Source of the DNA: G965215145 sp965215145 | GTDB taxonomy: Bacteria; Bacteroidota; Rhodothermia; Rhodothermales; JANQRZ01 | Direction of reading: 5' to 3' | DNA: 64,000 nt | Assembly: GCA_965215145.1 (NCBI GenBank) | Contig: OZ244038.1 | Span: forward strand, 1,984,001-2,048,000 | In this document: positions 48,953-57,326 of the stretch, in pieces | How the letters are laid out: the number at the start of each line of letters is the position of its first letter | Numbering within the stretch: position 1 is the first letter of the stretch | Program-made: the position numbers and the translations under genes | Notes under the pieces: generated by a model | The model's input: the letters and a program-made list of their open reading frames with translations, nothing else | Database searches by the model: none | Told to the model about the DNA's origin: nothing

Positions 48953-50391
48953 GGCGGCCTCAGCGCAGCAGGGTGAAGCGCCGGTGGGGCACGGCGAGGG
49001 CGGCGCGCCCGGTAGAGGCCTCGGCCCGAACGACGTAGACCCCGGCCGGGAGGGCGCCGCCCTGGAGGCGGAGCGCGTGGGCCCCGGCCCCGAGCGACCC
49101 CTCGTGGAGCACGGCGACCCGCCGGCCGAGCACGTCGAAGACGCCGACGCGGACTTCTGCTGCCTCCGGTAACACGAGTGGGGTCACCGTGCCCGTTCGG
49201 GAAGGGGGCCTCCAGCCGGAGCCCCTCCCGCTCGGCCGGCCCCCCCGCCGCGTTCACCGTCACCACCGGCTCGGACGAGCGGAACACGCCGCCGTAGGTC
49301 AGCGCGCCGTACCCCTTCAGCGCCACCCACAGCCGCCCCTGCCCGTCGACGGCGAGCTCCTCGAGCTGGGCCCGGTTCCCGAGCGCGGCCTCGGCCGGGA
49401 GCGCCGGGAGCGCCTGCCACGTCGCCCCGCCGTCGGTGGAGCCGTGGACGCGGAGGTCCTCGCGCTCCCCGTCGTCGAGGGCGAAGACGACGCCCTCGTC
49501 GTCGGCCGCCGCGAGGAAGCCGCCGGTGTCGCTGACGCCGGGGACCTGCCCGACGAACTCCCACTGCGCCCCGTCCGTGCTCGCCCACACCTCCCCGTTG
49601 CCGGCGTCGTCAAAGAGGGAGAAGTCGTTGACGAAGGCGAGCACCTGCCCCCGCGCCGGGTCCTCCGCCGGCCCCCCCCACGGCGCCCGCACGACCGAGA
49701 CGACGCGGTAGCGGAACGGCTGCGTTAGCGGCGTCGGCTGCCACGTGAAGCCGTCGTCGCGGCTGTAGGCGAGCCCACCGTTGCCGCCGGCGACGACGAC
49801 CCCGCCCGGCAGCGAGTCCGAGGCCGGGAGGCTGGCGAAGACGAGCGGGAAGAAGCGGAAGCCGAGGTCGTCGTTCTCGTCGATGAGCGTCCACGTGAGG
49901 CCGTCGTCGGCGCTGCGGGCCGTCGTGGGGCCGGCCTCGTCGCGGTTGGTGATGAGCGCGCCCAAGGGGGTGTAGGCGAGGCCCTCGCTGCCGCCGTCGA
50001 GCGCGAGCGCCCACGTGGCCCCCCCGTCGGCGGAGCGCTCCGTGCTGCCGAACCCGACGGCGAAGAGGGCGCCGGTCCGCGAGACGAACACGTCGCGGTT
50101 CGGGCGGCGGTCGGCGACGAGCGCCCACGCCTCGGCGGCGGGGTCGCCGTCGGCGTCGAGGGGGAGGCGGAAGAGGCCGTCGGTGCCGTTGACGTAGGCG
50201 GCGGAGGCGGTGAGGTGGAAGCCGAAGAGGCGGACGGGGCCGCCGATGAGCTCCCACGCCACGTCGTCCCAGGGCGCACCGGCCCACGTCCCGCCGTCTG
50301 GGGGACTCTGCGCGTGCCCCGGCGGGGCGCCCAGCAGGAGCGCGCCCGCGAGGAGCGCGGCGAGGAGATAGAGTAGGGCGGTGCGTCGCAT
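48949..50391 (-). CDS. T9SS-exported beta-propeller protein, copy 2, sorting domain out of frame
   Basis: 480 residues as read. The signal peptide is MRRTALLYLLAALLAGALLL. The propeller region is identical in sequence to copy 1 over more than 300 residues (NGTDGLFRLPLDADGDPAAE through FRSSEPVVTVNA). At PFPNG (around 49196) the frame leaves the sorting domain, whose intact form (TPLVLPEAAEVRVGVFDVLG, then RRVAVLHEG and LPAGVYVVRAE) lies in another frame at 48960-49187. The two copies thus lost the frame at different places in the sorting domain. The gene begins 7 nt after the stop of the third T9SS gene and overlaps copy 1 by 4 nt. Confidence 0.65.
   Translation of the reverse strand: MRRTALLYLLAALLAGALLLGAPPGHAQSPPDGGTWAGAPWDDVAWELIGGPVRLFGFHLTASAAYVNGTDGLFRLPLDADGDPAAEAWALVADRRPNRDVFVSRTGALFAVGFGSTERSADGGATWALALDGGSEGLAYTPLGALITNRDEAGPTTARSADDGLTWTLIDENDDLGFRFFPLVFASLPASDSLPGGVVVAGGNGGLAYSRDDGFTWQPTPLTQPFRYRVVSVVRAPWGGPAEDPARGQVLAFVNDFSLFDDAGNGEVWASTDGAQWEFVGQVPGVSDTGGFLAAADDEGVVFALDDGEREDLRVHGSTDGGATWQALPALPAEAALGNRAQLEELAVDGQGRLWVALKGYGALTYGGVFRSSEPVVTVNAAGGPAEREGLRLEAPFPNGHGDPTRVTGGSRSPRRRLRRARPAGRRAPRGVARGRGPRAPPPGRRPPGRGLRRSGRGLYRARRPRRAPPALHPAALRPP
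49251..50201. repeat. near-identical tandem block, copy 2
   Basis: Second copy of the propeller-coding block; see the block at 47797-48747. Recent duplication or gene conversion is implied by the near lack of synonymous differences. Confidence 0.85.
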
Positions 50392-50398
50392 GGCGGCC

Positions 50399-51211
50399 TC
50401 AGCGCAGCAGGGTGAAGCGGCCGTGGAGCACGGCAGGGGCGCCGCTCCCGGCGGAGACTTCGGCGCGGACGACGTAGACGCCCGGCGCGAGCGGGCGGGC
50501 GTCGAGCCGGAGCGCGTGGCGCCCGGCCCCGAGCGGCCCCTCGTGGAGGAGGGCCACGCGGCGGCCCAGTACGTCGTAGGCGGCCACCGAGACCCCGGCC
50601 GCCGCGGGCAGCACCAGCGGCACCGTAACCGCCCCGTCCGACGGGTTCGGGTACGGCGCCTCCAGCGTCGGCTCAGCCGGGAGTGCTCCGGAGCCAGCCC
50701 GGTGGCTGGCCGCAGGCGCGGCCCCCGGCGCTGCGCGGCCTCCGGCGCCCTCTCCCAGCCGGAGCGCGTGGTCCTGCCGCATCATGGCCGTCGCCACATG
50801 CTCGGGCCATAGGGCTTCCGCCGCGCCCAGTGCCGCTTCCGCCGCCGCCCGGTCGCCCGCGTCTACGGCGAGGGCGTGGAGCGCGGCGTAGCCGGAGAGC
50901 GCGTGCTCTGTCCCCCCGAACTCCTCCGTCAGCGCCGTCGCCGCGGCCCGCGCGCCGAGGCTGTCACCGGAGGCGACGTGGACCTCCGCGAGCGCGTCCC
51001 ACGTCGGCGGCCGTTGCGGCGTCGGCAACGGCGAGCCTGCGGAAGCGGCAGCGCAGAAGCCCGCGGTGGTGCTCTCCTCCGTGTCCACGCAGTAATCCTC
51101 TCCGCCACCGGTTGTCTGAGCCTGGACCGAAGCCATGAGCGAAACGCAGAGGCCGCTCAACAGGAGTAGGAGGTTTGCACGGCGAGGGAGCGACAAGGTG
51201 CGAGTAGTCAT
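50399..51211 (-). CDS. secreted T9SS type A sorting-domain protein
   Basis: 270 residues with a signal peptide (ANLLLLLSGLCVSLMASVQA). The middle, roughly residues 60-150, is Ala-rich and helical like TPR repeats (WDALAEVHVASGDSLGARAA; AAAEAALGAAEALWPEHVAT). The last ~85 residues are an intact sorting domain: PYPNPSDGAVTVPLVLPAAA, VAAYDVLGRRVALLHEG and LAPGVYVVRAEVSAGS. Function of the cargo is unknown; only three or four Cys/Tyr-rich residues precede the repeats. It heads the row of three T9SS genes and provides the in-frame reference for the two frameshifted neighbours. Confidence 0.7.
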   Translation of the reverse strand: MTTRTLSLPRRANLLLLLSGLCVSLMASVQAQTTGGGEDYCVDTEESTTAGFCAAASAGSPLPTPQRPPTWDALAEVHVASGDSLGARAAATALTEEFGGTEHALSGYAALHALAVDAGDRAAAEAALGAAEALWPEHVATAMMRQDHALRLGEGAGGRAAPGAAPAASHRAGSGALPAEPTLEAPYPNPSDGAVTVPLVLPAAAGVSVAAYDVLGRRVALLHEGPLGAGRHALRLDARPLAPGVYVVRAEVSAGSGAPAVLHGRFTLLR

Positions 51212-51440
51212 GGCGGTGGTTGGAATGTGAGGCGCTGACCAACATAGTAATGGCTTGACCCGAAAAAGTCAACCAAAAAGAGGAGCCGCTCCGTCGGGCG
51301 GTGATCTCCGGCTGTGAAACCCTTACGGGGGTGGCTGCGCTGGAAGGCCGGCCGCCCCCTCGCGTTTTACGGGGCGATCTCTATGTCTGGAACTATCACG
51401 AGCACATGCCGTAGATGGAGGGCAACATGCCCAAACTGAA

Positions 51441-51872
51441 ATGGTGGTCGCAGCGGTAGCCGACTGGTTGGGGGGGCGCGCGGTGCTTCGTGGCGAACCG
51501 CGTTCCGTGCTTGACCTCGTTCGCGCCGTCGAGGCGGGGTTGCCCGTCGGCGTGGCCGACGCGGTGGTCGAGCGGGGGAAGCTGGCGCCGCAGGAGCTCT
51601 ACCGGCTCGTCATCCCCCGCCGGACGCTCACCCACCGCCGCGCCCGCGGCGGGCGGCTCTCCCGCGACGAGTCCGACAAGCTCGCCCGCGTCGCCCGCGT
51701 GATGGCTCAGGCGGAGGAGACGATGGGGGACGAGGCGAAGGCCCATCGGTGGGCGCGGCGGCCGAACCGCGCCCTCGGCGGCGCACTCCCCATCGAGCTG
51801 CTGGAGACGGAGCAGGGCGCGCGGGCCGTCGAGGATGTCCTCGGCCGGCTCGGCCACGGCGCCCACAGCTAG
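51441..51872 (+). CDS. Xre/MbcA/ParS-family antitoxin with DUF2384 domain
   Basis: 143 residues. The C-terminal DUF2384 toxin-binding region is clear: IPRRTLTHRRARGGRLSRDE, SDKLARVARVMAQAEETMGD, WARRPNRALGGALPIELLET and EQGARAVEDVLGRLGHG. The N-terminal part is a helical DNA-binding region (VLDLVRAVEAGLPVGVADAV). It neutralises the adjacent RES-domain toxin and represses the operon in characterised relatives. The RES gene starts at the next nucleotide after its stop, or within it. Confidence 0.9.
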   Translation: MVVAAVADWLGGRAVLRGEPRSVLDLVRAVEAGLPVGVADAVVERGKLAPQELYRLVIPRRTLTHRRARGGRLSRDESDKLARVARVMAQAEETMGDEAKAHRWARRPNRALGGALPIELLETEQGARAVEDVLGRLGHGAHS

Positions 51873-51873
51873 C

Positions 51874-52335
51874 GTGCGCGTCTGGCGGCTCGCTCGTTCG
51901 GTCTACCCTGCCCTCGACGGCGAGGGGGCTCGGCGGTTTGGGGGGCGGTGGAATCGGCCGGGGACGCCCGTGGTCTATGCCTCGGCGCACCTCTCGCTGG
52001 CTGTGCTCGAAGCCCTCGTCCACACCGACCCCGACGCGCTCCCGGACGACCTCACGGCCTTCGAGGTCGAGGTGCCGGACGGGCTCGCCGTGGAGCGGGT
52101 GGAGGTGGAGGATTTGCCAGAGGCGTGGGCGCACGGGGTGGAGTGCCCGGTGTGCCGCGAGATCGGCGAGCGGTGGACGAGCGAGGGCCGAGCGGTGGCC
52201 CTGATCGTGCCCTCGGCCGTGGTGCCTGAGGAGGCGAACGTGCTGCTGAACCCCCGTCACCCGGCGGCGGCCGGGGTGCGGGTGGCGGTGTCGCGACCGT
52301 TCGCGTTCGACCCCCGGCTCGTGGGTGAGCGCTGA
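51874..52335 (+). CDS. RES-domain toxin (NAD+ phosphorylase family)
   Basis: 153 residues when started at GTG 51874, where the RES domain begins (VRVWRLARSVYPALDGEGAR). An ATG at 51835 would add 13 residues and overlap the antitoxin by 38 nt. Characteristic segments are RRFGGRWNRPGTPVVYASAH, LSLAVLEALVHTDPDALPDD and LLNPRHPAAAGVRV. RES toxins deplete cellular NAD+. The antitoxin precedes it, the standard order. Confidence 0.88.
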   Translation: MRVWRLARSVYPALDGEGARRFGGRWNRPGTPVVYASAHLSLAVLEALVHTDPDALPDDLTAFEVEVPDGLAVERVEVEDLPEAWAHGVECPVCREIGERWTSEGRAVALIVPSAVVPEEANVLLNPRHPAAAGVRVAVSRPFAFDPRLVGER

Positions 52336-52422
52336 GGGGGTCGGCGGGGGTCGGCATGTGAAACCTCTGCGGGGGCGGTCGGGCCGGGAAGGGCGTCCGG
52401 CGCCGCGCGTTCCGGCCCCCGC

Positions 52423-52430
52423 TATCTTCG
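52423..52430 (+). promoter_or_regulatory. candidate -7 element (TATCTTCG)
   Basis: TATCTTCG lies 28 nt before the M16 peptidase start; similar hexamers stand at about the same distance before other genes here. Confidence 0.3.
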
Positions 52431-52450
52431 AGCCCCTGCTACCGCGCTAC

Positions 52451-53731
52451 ATGCCGAGCCGTCAGCCCCGCGCCGCCGCCGACCCTGCCGGCGCCGCGCT
52501 CCCGGAGTACCAGAAGACGACGCTGCCGAACGGCGTCCGCGTCGTCACCGAGCGGATCCCGAGCGTCCGCTCCGTCGCCGTCGGCGCGTGGGTCGAGGCG
52601 GGCAGCCGCGACGAGGCCGCCGACGAGGCCGGCATCACGCACTTCATCGAGCACATGGTGTTCAAGGGGACCAGGAAGCGGCGGACCCACCACATCGCGC
52701 AGCGGATGGAGGCCGTCGGCGGCTACCTCAACGCCTTCACCGCGAAGGAGCACACCTGCTACTACGCCCGCGCCCTCGACGAGCACCTCGCCCGCGCGCT
52801 CGACACCGTGCTCGACCTCGTGCTCGCCCCGACGTTCCCGGAGCGGGAGATCGAGAAGGAGCAGGAGGTGGTGGTCGAGGAGATGAAGATGTACGAGGAC
52901 GCCCCCGAGGACCTCGTCTTCGACCGCTACGAGGCCGCCGTCTACGGGGACCACCCGCTCGGCCGGCCCGTGCTCGGCGTCCCGGAGACCGTCCGCTCGT
53001 TCACCCGCGACAAGCTGCGCGCCTACGTCGAGCGGCACTACACGCCGAATCGGCTCGTCGTCGCCGCGGCCGGCAACGTCCGGCACGGGCGGGTCGTCCG
53101 GCTCGTCGAGAAGATGACGGCCGAGGCGGACCGCCCGGCGCGGCCCATCGAGCGCGTCCCCGCCGCGCCCTACGTTCCCACCGAGCACTTCGAGCCGCGC
53201 CCGATTCAGCAGGCCCACCTACTGGTCGGCGCCCGCGGACCTGGACTCGACGATGAGCGCCGCAGCGCGGCCTCGGTGCTCAACACCGTCCTCGGCGGGG
53301 GGATGAGCAGCCGGCTCAGTCAGAACATCCGCGAGCGCTACGGCTACTGCTACAGCATCTACTCCTTCGCCAACCTCCTCTCCGACACCGGCGACGTCGG
53401 GGTCTACATGGGGACCGACGGGGGACGGGTGGAGCGCGCGCGGAAGCTGATCGGGCGGGAGCTTGAGAAGCTGGCCGAGAAGCCCGTCAGCGAGCGGCAG
53501 CTCCGGCAGGCCAAGAGCCAGCTCAAGGGCGGCCTCATGCTGGGCCTGGAGAGCATGAGCAACCGGATGATGCGGCTCGGCCGCGTCGAGCTCGCCTTCG
53601 GGCGCTACTTCACGCTCGACGAGGTCACGGCCAGCATCGATGCCGTGGCGGCCGAGGACGTCCGCGCCCTCGCCGAAGAACTCTTCGACCCCACGCGGCT
53701 GAGCACCGTAGCTTTGCTGCCGGGGGAGTAG
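52451..53731 (+). CDS. M16-family zinc peptidase (processing-peptidase-like)
   Basis: 426 residues from ATG 52451. The inverted zinc motif HFIEH is at 64-68 (GITHFIEHMVFKGTRKRRTH), with the distant Glu in VVVEEMKMYEDAPED (around 143-146). The second M16 half includes VLNTVLGGGMSSRLSQNIRE and YGYCYSIYSFANLLSDTGDV. The length fits the single-chain bacterial M16B type. No signal peptide is seen. It may trim or degrade peptides in the cytoplasm. It lies upstream of a repeat-rich stretch and the epimerase gene. Confidence 0.9.
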   Translation: MPSRQPRAAADPAGAALPEYQKTTLPNGVRVVTERIPSVRSVAVGAWVEAGSRDEAADEAGITHFIEHMVFKGTRKRRTHHIAQRMEAVGGYLNAFTAKEHTCYYARALDEHLARALDTVLDLVLAPTFPEREIEKEQEVVVEEMKMYEDAPEDLVFDRYEAAVYGDHPLGRPVLGVPETVRSFTRDKLRAYVERHYTPNRLVVAAAGNVRHGRVVRLVEKMTAEADRPARPIERVPAAPYVPTEHFEPRPIQQAHLLVGARGPGLDDERRSAASVLNTVLGGGMSSRLSQNIRERYGYCYSIYSFANLLSDTGDVGVYMGTDGGRVERARKLIGRELEKLAEKPVSERQLRQAKSQLKGGLMLGLESMSNRMMRLGRVELAFGRYFTLDEVTASIDAVAAEDVRALAEELFDPTRLSTVALLPGE

Positions 53732-53762
53732 CGCCCCACTACCCCCGAGCCTCACAGCCCCT

Positions 53763-53810
53763 CCGTAGTGCGTGTTGCGTATTGCGTAAGGGTGCTCGGG
53801 GCAGGACGTT
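53763..53810. repeat. family B left arm before the tandem repeats
   Basis: Begins CCGTAGTGCGTGTTGCGTAT and continues GCGTAAGG, complementary to the CCTTACGCACTAC found in each 25-bp unit, so the block forms a large hairpin. Confidence 0.6.
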
Positions 53811-53960
53811 CCAGTCCAGCATCCTTACGCACTACCCAGTCCAGCATCCTTACGCACTACCCAGTCCAGCATCCTTACGCACTACCCAGTCCAGCATCCT
53901 TACGCACTACCCAGTCCAGCATCCTTACGCACTACCCAGTCCAGCATCCTTACGCACTAC
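53811..53960. repeat. six perfect 25-bp tandem repeats
   Basis: Units start at 53811, 53836, 53861, 53886, 53911 and 53936 and read CCAGTCCAGC + ATCCTTACGC + ACTAC without a mismatch. The unit is part of the right arm of family B. The array ends 12 nt before the epimerase start. There are no spacers, so it is not a CRISPR array. Confidence 0.95.
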
Positions 53961-53972
53961 GAACTACGCACT

Positions 53973-54923
53973 ATGAAAGTCCTCGTCACCGGCGGCGCCG
54001 GCTTCATCGGCTCCCACGTCGCCGACGCCCTCGTGGCGCGCGGCTACGACGTCCACGTCCTCGACGACCTCTCCGGGGGGCGCGAGGAGAACGTCCCCGA
54101 CGCCGCGACCCTCCACCGCCTCGACGTCCGCAGCGACGAGGCTGCGGCACTCGTCCGCGACGAGGGATTCGACGCCCTCTTCCACCTCGCCGCGCAGATG
54201 GACGTGCGGAAGTCCGTCGCCGACCCGAGGTTCGACGCCGACGTGAACGTGATGGGCTTCCTGAACCTCATGGAGGCCGCCAAGGACGCCGGCGTCAAGA
54301 AGGTGGTCTTCGCCTCGACGGGCGGCGCCATCTACGGCGAGCCGGACCCGGCGGTCAACGGCGGCGGCCCGCAGCCGGAGGAACACCCGCAGCGGCCGGT
54401 CAGCCCCTACGGCATCACGAAGCTCGTGACCGAGAAGTACCTCCACTTCTACGAGACGGCCTACGGCGTGCCCTACGCCGCGATGCGCTTCGGCAACGTC
54501 TACGGCCCGCGCCAGAACCCCCACGGCGAGGCCGGCGTCGTCGCCATCTTCGCCGAGCGGCTCCTCGACGGGCAGCAGCCGGTGATCTTCGGCCCCGGTG
54601 AGCAGACCCGCGACTACGTCTACGTCGGGGACGTGGTGCGCGCCGTGCTGGCCGGGTTCGACCACGACGGCTCCGGCGTGTTCAACGTTGGGCGGGGGGA
54701 GGAGACGAGCGTGAACACCCTCTTCCGCACGCTGAACCAGCTCACCGGCGGCCACGCCGACGAGGTCCACGCGGACGCCAAGCCCGGCGAGCAGCAGCGC
54801 AGCGTGCTCGACACGAGCCGCGCCCGCGAGACCCTCGGCTGGGAGCCGGAGGTGACGTTGGAAGAGGGCCTCGCCTGCACCGTCGAGTGGTTCCGCGAGA
54901 AGAAGGAAGCCGCCACCGCCTGA
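53973..54923 (+). CDS. NAD-dependent epimerase/dehydratase (UDP-glucose 4-epimerase-like)
   Basis: 316 residues. The extended SDR motifs are MKVLVTGGAGFIGSHVADAL (GxxGxxG) and the catalytic YxxxK (Y146, K150 in RPVSPYGITKLVTE), with ASTGGAIYGEP as the Ser/Thr partner. The C-terminal substrate region has AGVVAIFAERLLDGQQPVIF and FGPGEQTRDYVYVGDVVRAV. Likely substrate is a nucleotide sugar for surface polysaccharide. The gene starts 12 nt after the tandem-repeat array, whose variation in copy number could alter its expression. Confidence 0.9.
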   Translation: MKVLVTGGAGFIGSHVADALVARGYDVHVLDDLSGGREENVPDAATLHRLDVRSDEAAALVRDEGFDALFHLAAQMDVRKSVADPRFDADVNVMGFLNLMEAAKDAGVKKVVFASTGGAIYGEPDPAVNGGGPQPEEHPQRPVSPYGITKLVTEKYLHFYETAYGVPYAAMRFGNVYGPRQNPHGEAGVVAIFAERLLDGQQPVIFGPGEQTRDYVYVGDVVRAVLAGFDHDGSGVFNVGRGEETSVNTLFRTLNQLTGGHADEVHADAKPGEQQRSVLDTSRARETLGWEPEVTLEEGLACTVEWFREKKEAATA

Positions 54924-54951
54924 CCCCGATTGCACCACACCGCCAGCGCCC

Positions 54952-55782
54952 GTGTCCTACCGCGTCCAGCTTCAGCAGTTCGAGGGGCCGCTCGACCTGC
55001 TCCTCTACTTCATCCGCCGGGATGAGCTGGACGTCTACGACATCCCCGTCGCCCGCATCACCGACGAGTACCTCGCCTACGTCCGCCTCATGGAGGAGGT
55101 CGACCTCGACGGCGTCGCCGAGTTCATCTACATGGCGGCGATCCTGATCGGGATCAAGGCGAAGATGCTCCTGCCCCGGCCGGAGGTGGACGAGGAAGGT
55201 GAGCCCATCGACCCCCGCGCCGAGCTCGTCCGCCGGCTCCTCGAATACATGCGGTACAAGGAGGCCGCGACGGCGCTCGCCACCCGCCACGCCGAGCGCG
55301 CCGAGCGGTTCGTCCGCGGCGCCGCCTCGGCGCCTGAGCCCGAGGAAGAGGAGCCCAGCTACCGGCTCTCGGTGTTCGACCTGATCTCGGCGCTGAAGCG
55401 GGTGCTGGACGAGGCGCCCGACGAGGTGATCCACCCCGTCCGCCGCTACGAGTACACCGTCGAGGATCAGCAGGCGTACCTCCTCACGCGCGTCCAGGCC
55501 GGCGAGCGGGTCGCCTTCACCGAGATCGTCGTCGGCCGCCCACGCGGGTTCATCGTGACCACGTTCCTCGCCGTCCTCGACCTCGTGCAGCGCCGCGTGC
55601 TCCGGATCGTCGAGGGGCTGACGCCGGACGACTTCCGGCTGGCCCGCGAGGAGCAGCCGGCCGTCCACCCGACCCTGGCGGACGCCGTCCGCGAGCACGA
55701 GCCGGAGGCGCGCCCGAAGCCGCTGAAGGCCGCCGACCGCCCCGCCGCCCACCCCGTCGCCGAGGAGGCCGCCGATGGCTGA
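54952..55782 (+). CDS. scpA: segregation and condensation protein A
   Basis: 276 residues from GTG 54952. The ScpA pattern is YRVQLQQFEGPLDLLLYFIR, RDELDVYDIPVARITDEYLA and FIYMAAILIGIKAKMLLPRP, with the C-terminal winged-helix segment RVAFTEIVVGRPRGFIVTTF. It is the kleisin that bridges the SMC heads in the bacterial condensin. It overlaps scpB by 8 nt (ATGGCTGA). The tail (~45 residues) is Pro/Ala-rich. Confidence 0.94.
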   Translation: MSYRVQLQQFEGPLDLLLYFIRRDELDVYDIPVARITDEYLAYVRLMEEVDLDGVAEFIYMAAILIGIKAKMLLPRPEVDEEGEPIDPRAELVRRLLEYMRYKEAATALATRHAERAERFVRGAASAPEPEEEEPSYRLSVFDLISALKRVLDEAPDEVIHPVRRYEYTVEDQQAYLLTRVQAGERVAFTEIVVGRPRGFIVTTFLAVLDLVQRRVLRIVEGLTPDDFRLAREEQPAVHPTLADAVREHEPEARPKPLKAADRPAAHPVAEEAADG

Positions 55783-56512
55783 AGTGCCTGCTCCCAATCC
55801 CGCCACCCGCGGCGTCGCCGACGCCGACCTCCTCGGCCGCGTCGCCGAGGCGCTCGTCTTCGCCGCCGAGGAGCCCGTGACGCCGGCCACCGTCGCCGAC
55901 GTGTACGCCGAGGTCACGGGGGACGACGGCGTTGAGGCGGAGGACGTGGAGGCGGCCGTCGAGGCGCTGAACCTCGCGTACCAGGACGGCGGGCGGACCG
56001 TCCGCGTCGAGCGGTGGGCCGGCGGCTTCCGCATGGCGACGATCCCCGAGGTCGCCCCGTTCGTGAAGGCGCTGCTCGCCTCCGACGCCGAGCGGCGGCT
56101 CTCGCGCTCTCTCCTCGAGACCCTCGCCGTCATCGCCTACCGCCAGCCCGTTCCGAAGTCGGAGGTGGACTTCGTCCGGGGCGTCAACGCGGACTACGCC
56201 GTGCGCAAGCTGATCGAGGCCCGGCTGATCGAGGTCGTCGGGCGCAGCGACGCCGTCGGCCGCCCGCTCCTCTACGGCACCACCGACGTGTTCCTGGAGC
56301 AGATCGGCATCAACGGGCTCGACGACCTCCCGCGCCCGCGCGAGATCGAGGAGCTCCTGAACGACCCCGCCTTCACCCGCGAGCGCGCCGAGCTGCTCGC
56401 CCACCTCGACCCGGCAGAGCTGACCCCGTCCGGCGCTCCCGCCGGCGCCGAATCTCCCGAAGCCCCCTCCCCCGAACCCGAGCCCCCCGATGGCGAACCG
56501 CAAGCCGAGTAA
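55775..56512 (+). CDS. scpB: segregation and condensation protein B
   Basis: 245 residues. The two winged-helix domains are seen in LLGRVAEALVFAAEEPVTPA, RSLLETLAVIAYRQPVPKSE and VDFVRGVNADYAVRKLIEAR, with GRPLLYGTTDVFLEQIGING. It binds ScpA within the SMC complex. The C-terminal ~45 residues are acidic Pro-rich. It overlaps scpA upstream and rluB downstream (23 nt), so the three genes are translationally linked. Confidence 0.94.
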   Translation: MAEVPAPNPATRGVADADLLGRVAEALVFAAEEPVTPATVADVYAEVTGDDGVEAEDVEAAVEALNLAYQDGGRTVRVERWAGGFRMATIPEVAPFVKALLASDAERRLSRSLLETLAVIAYRQPVPKSEVDFVRGVNADYAVRKLIEARLIEVVGRSDAVGRPLLYGTTDVFLEQIGINGLDDLPRPREIEELLNDPAFTRERAELLAHLDPAELTPSGAPAGAESPEAPSPEPEPPDGEPQAE

Positions 56513-57326
56513 GCAGGCCGCCTCCACGCGCCGCCGCAAGATGGGCGACCGGAAGCGCCGGCAGGGGGAGGCCCCGGCCCAGGCGCCGCTCACCGGTGAG
56601 GTCCGGCTGAACCGGTTCATCGCGCAGGCCGGCCTCTGCAGCCGCCGCACCGCCGACGAGTGGATCGCCGCCGGCCGCGTCCGCGTGGACGGCGAGGTCG
56701 TCACCGAGATGGGCCACAAGGTCGACGCCGGGAGCGTCCGCGTCGAGGTGGACGGCAAGCCGATCCGGCCGGAGGCGCTGACCTACGTGCTGCTCAACAA
56801 GCCGAAGGACACGATCACCACCACCGACGACGAGCGCGGCCGGACGACCGTGCTCGACCTGATCGACGAGGAGGCCCGCGAGCGCGGCGTCGTCCCCGTC
56901 GGCCGCCTCGACCGCGACACCACGGGCGTCCTCCTGCTCACCAACGACGGCGACCTCACGCACCGGCTGATGCACCCGCGCTACGAGATCGAGAAGGTCT
57001 ACGTAGTAGAAACCGACCGGGACGTCTCGCCGGAGGACGTGCGGAAGCTCGTGGACGGGGTCGACCTCGACGATGGGCCCGCCCGCGCCGACCAAGCCGG
57101 CCACGCCGGCGCCGCCAACCGCGTCGGGCTCTCGCTGCACGAGGGCCGCAACCGCCAGATCCGCCGGATGATGGAGGCCCTCGGCTACCGCGTCGTCAAG
57201 CTCCAGCGCGTCCACTACGCCGGCCTCACCGCCGACGGCCTCGGCCGCGGGGAGTCCCGCCGGCTCCGCCCGCACGAGGTCAACAGCCTCCGCCGCTCCG
57301 TCAAGCTCAAGCCGGTTGTGTTCTGA
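56490..57326 (+). CDS. rluB: 23S rRNA/ribosomal large-subunit pseudouridine synthase, RluB-type
   Basis: 278 residues. A basic N-terminal extension of ~35 residues precedes an S4 RNA-binding domain (VRLNRFIAQAGLCSRRTADE). The catalytic Asp141 is in VVPVGRLDRDTTGVLLLTND. RNRQIRRMMEALGYRVVKLQ closes the family signature. It isomerises uridine in 23S rRNA; RluB (U2605-type) is more likely than RsuA or RluF by length and its place after scpB. A family C repeat follows, then guaB. Confidence 0.9.
   Translation: MANRKPSKQAASTRRRKMGDRKRRQGEAPAQAPLTGEVRLNRFIAQAGLCSRRTADEWIAAGRVRVDGEVVTEMGHKVDAGSVRVEVDGKPIRPEALTYVLLNKPKDTITTTDDERGRTTVLDLIDEEARERGVVPVGRLDRDTTGVLLLTNDGDLTHRLMHPRYEIEKVYVVETDRDVSPEDVRKLVDGVDLDDGPARADQAGHAGAANRVGLSLHEGRNRQIRRMMEALGYRVVKLQRVHYAGLTADGLGRGESRRLRPHEVNSLRRSVKLKPVVF

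Noticed and set aside
53811..53960. Possible CRISPR array
   Set aside because: The units are directly adjacent with no spacers, and no cas gene is present.
53782..53976. Reading frame with repeated SSILTHYPVQHPYALPSP
   Set aside because: It is only a translation of the 25-bp tandem DNA repeats; a 75-bp period gives a false protein repeat.
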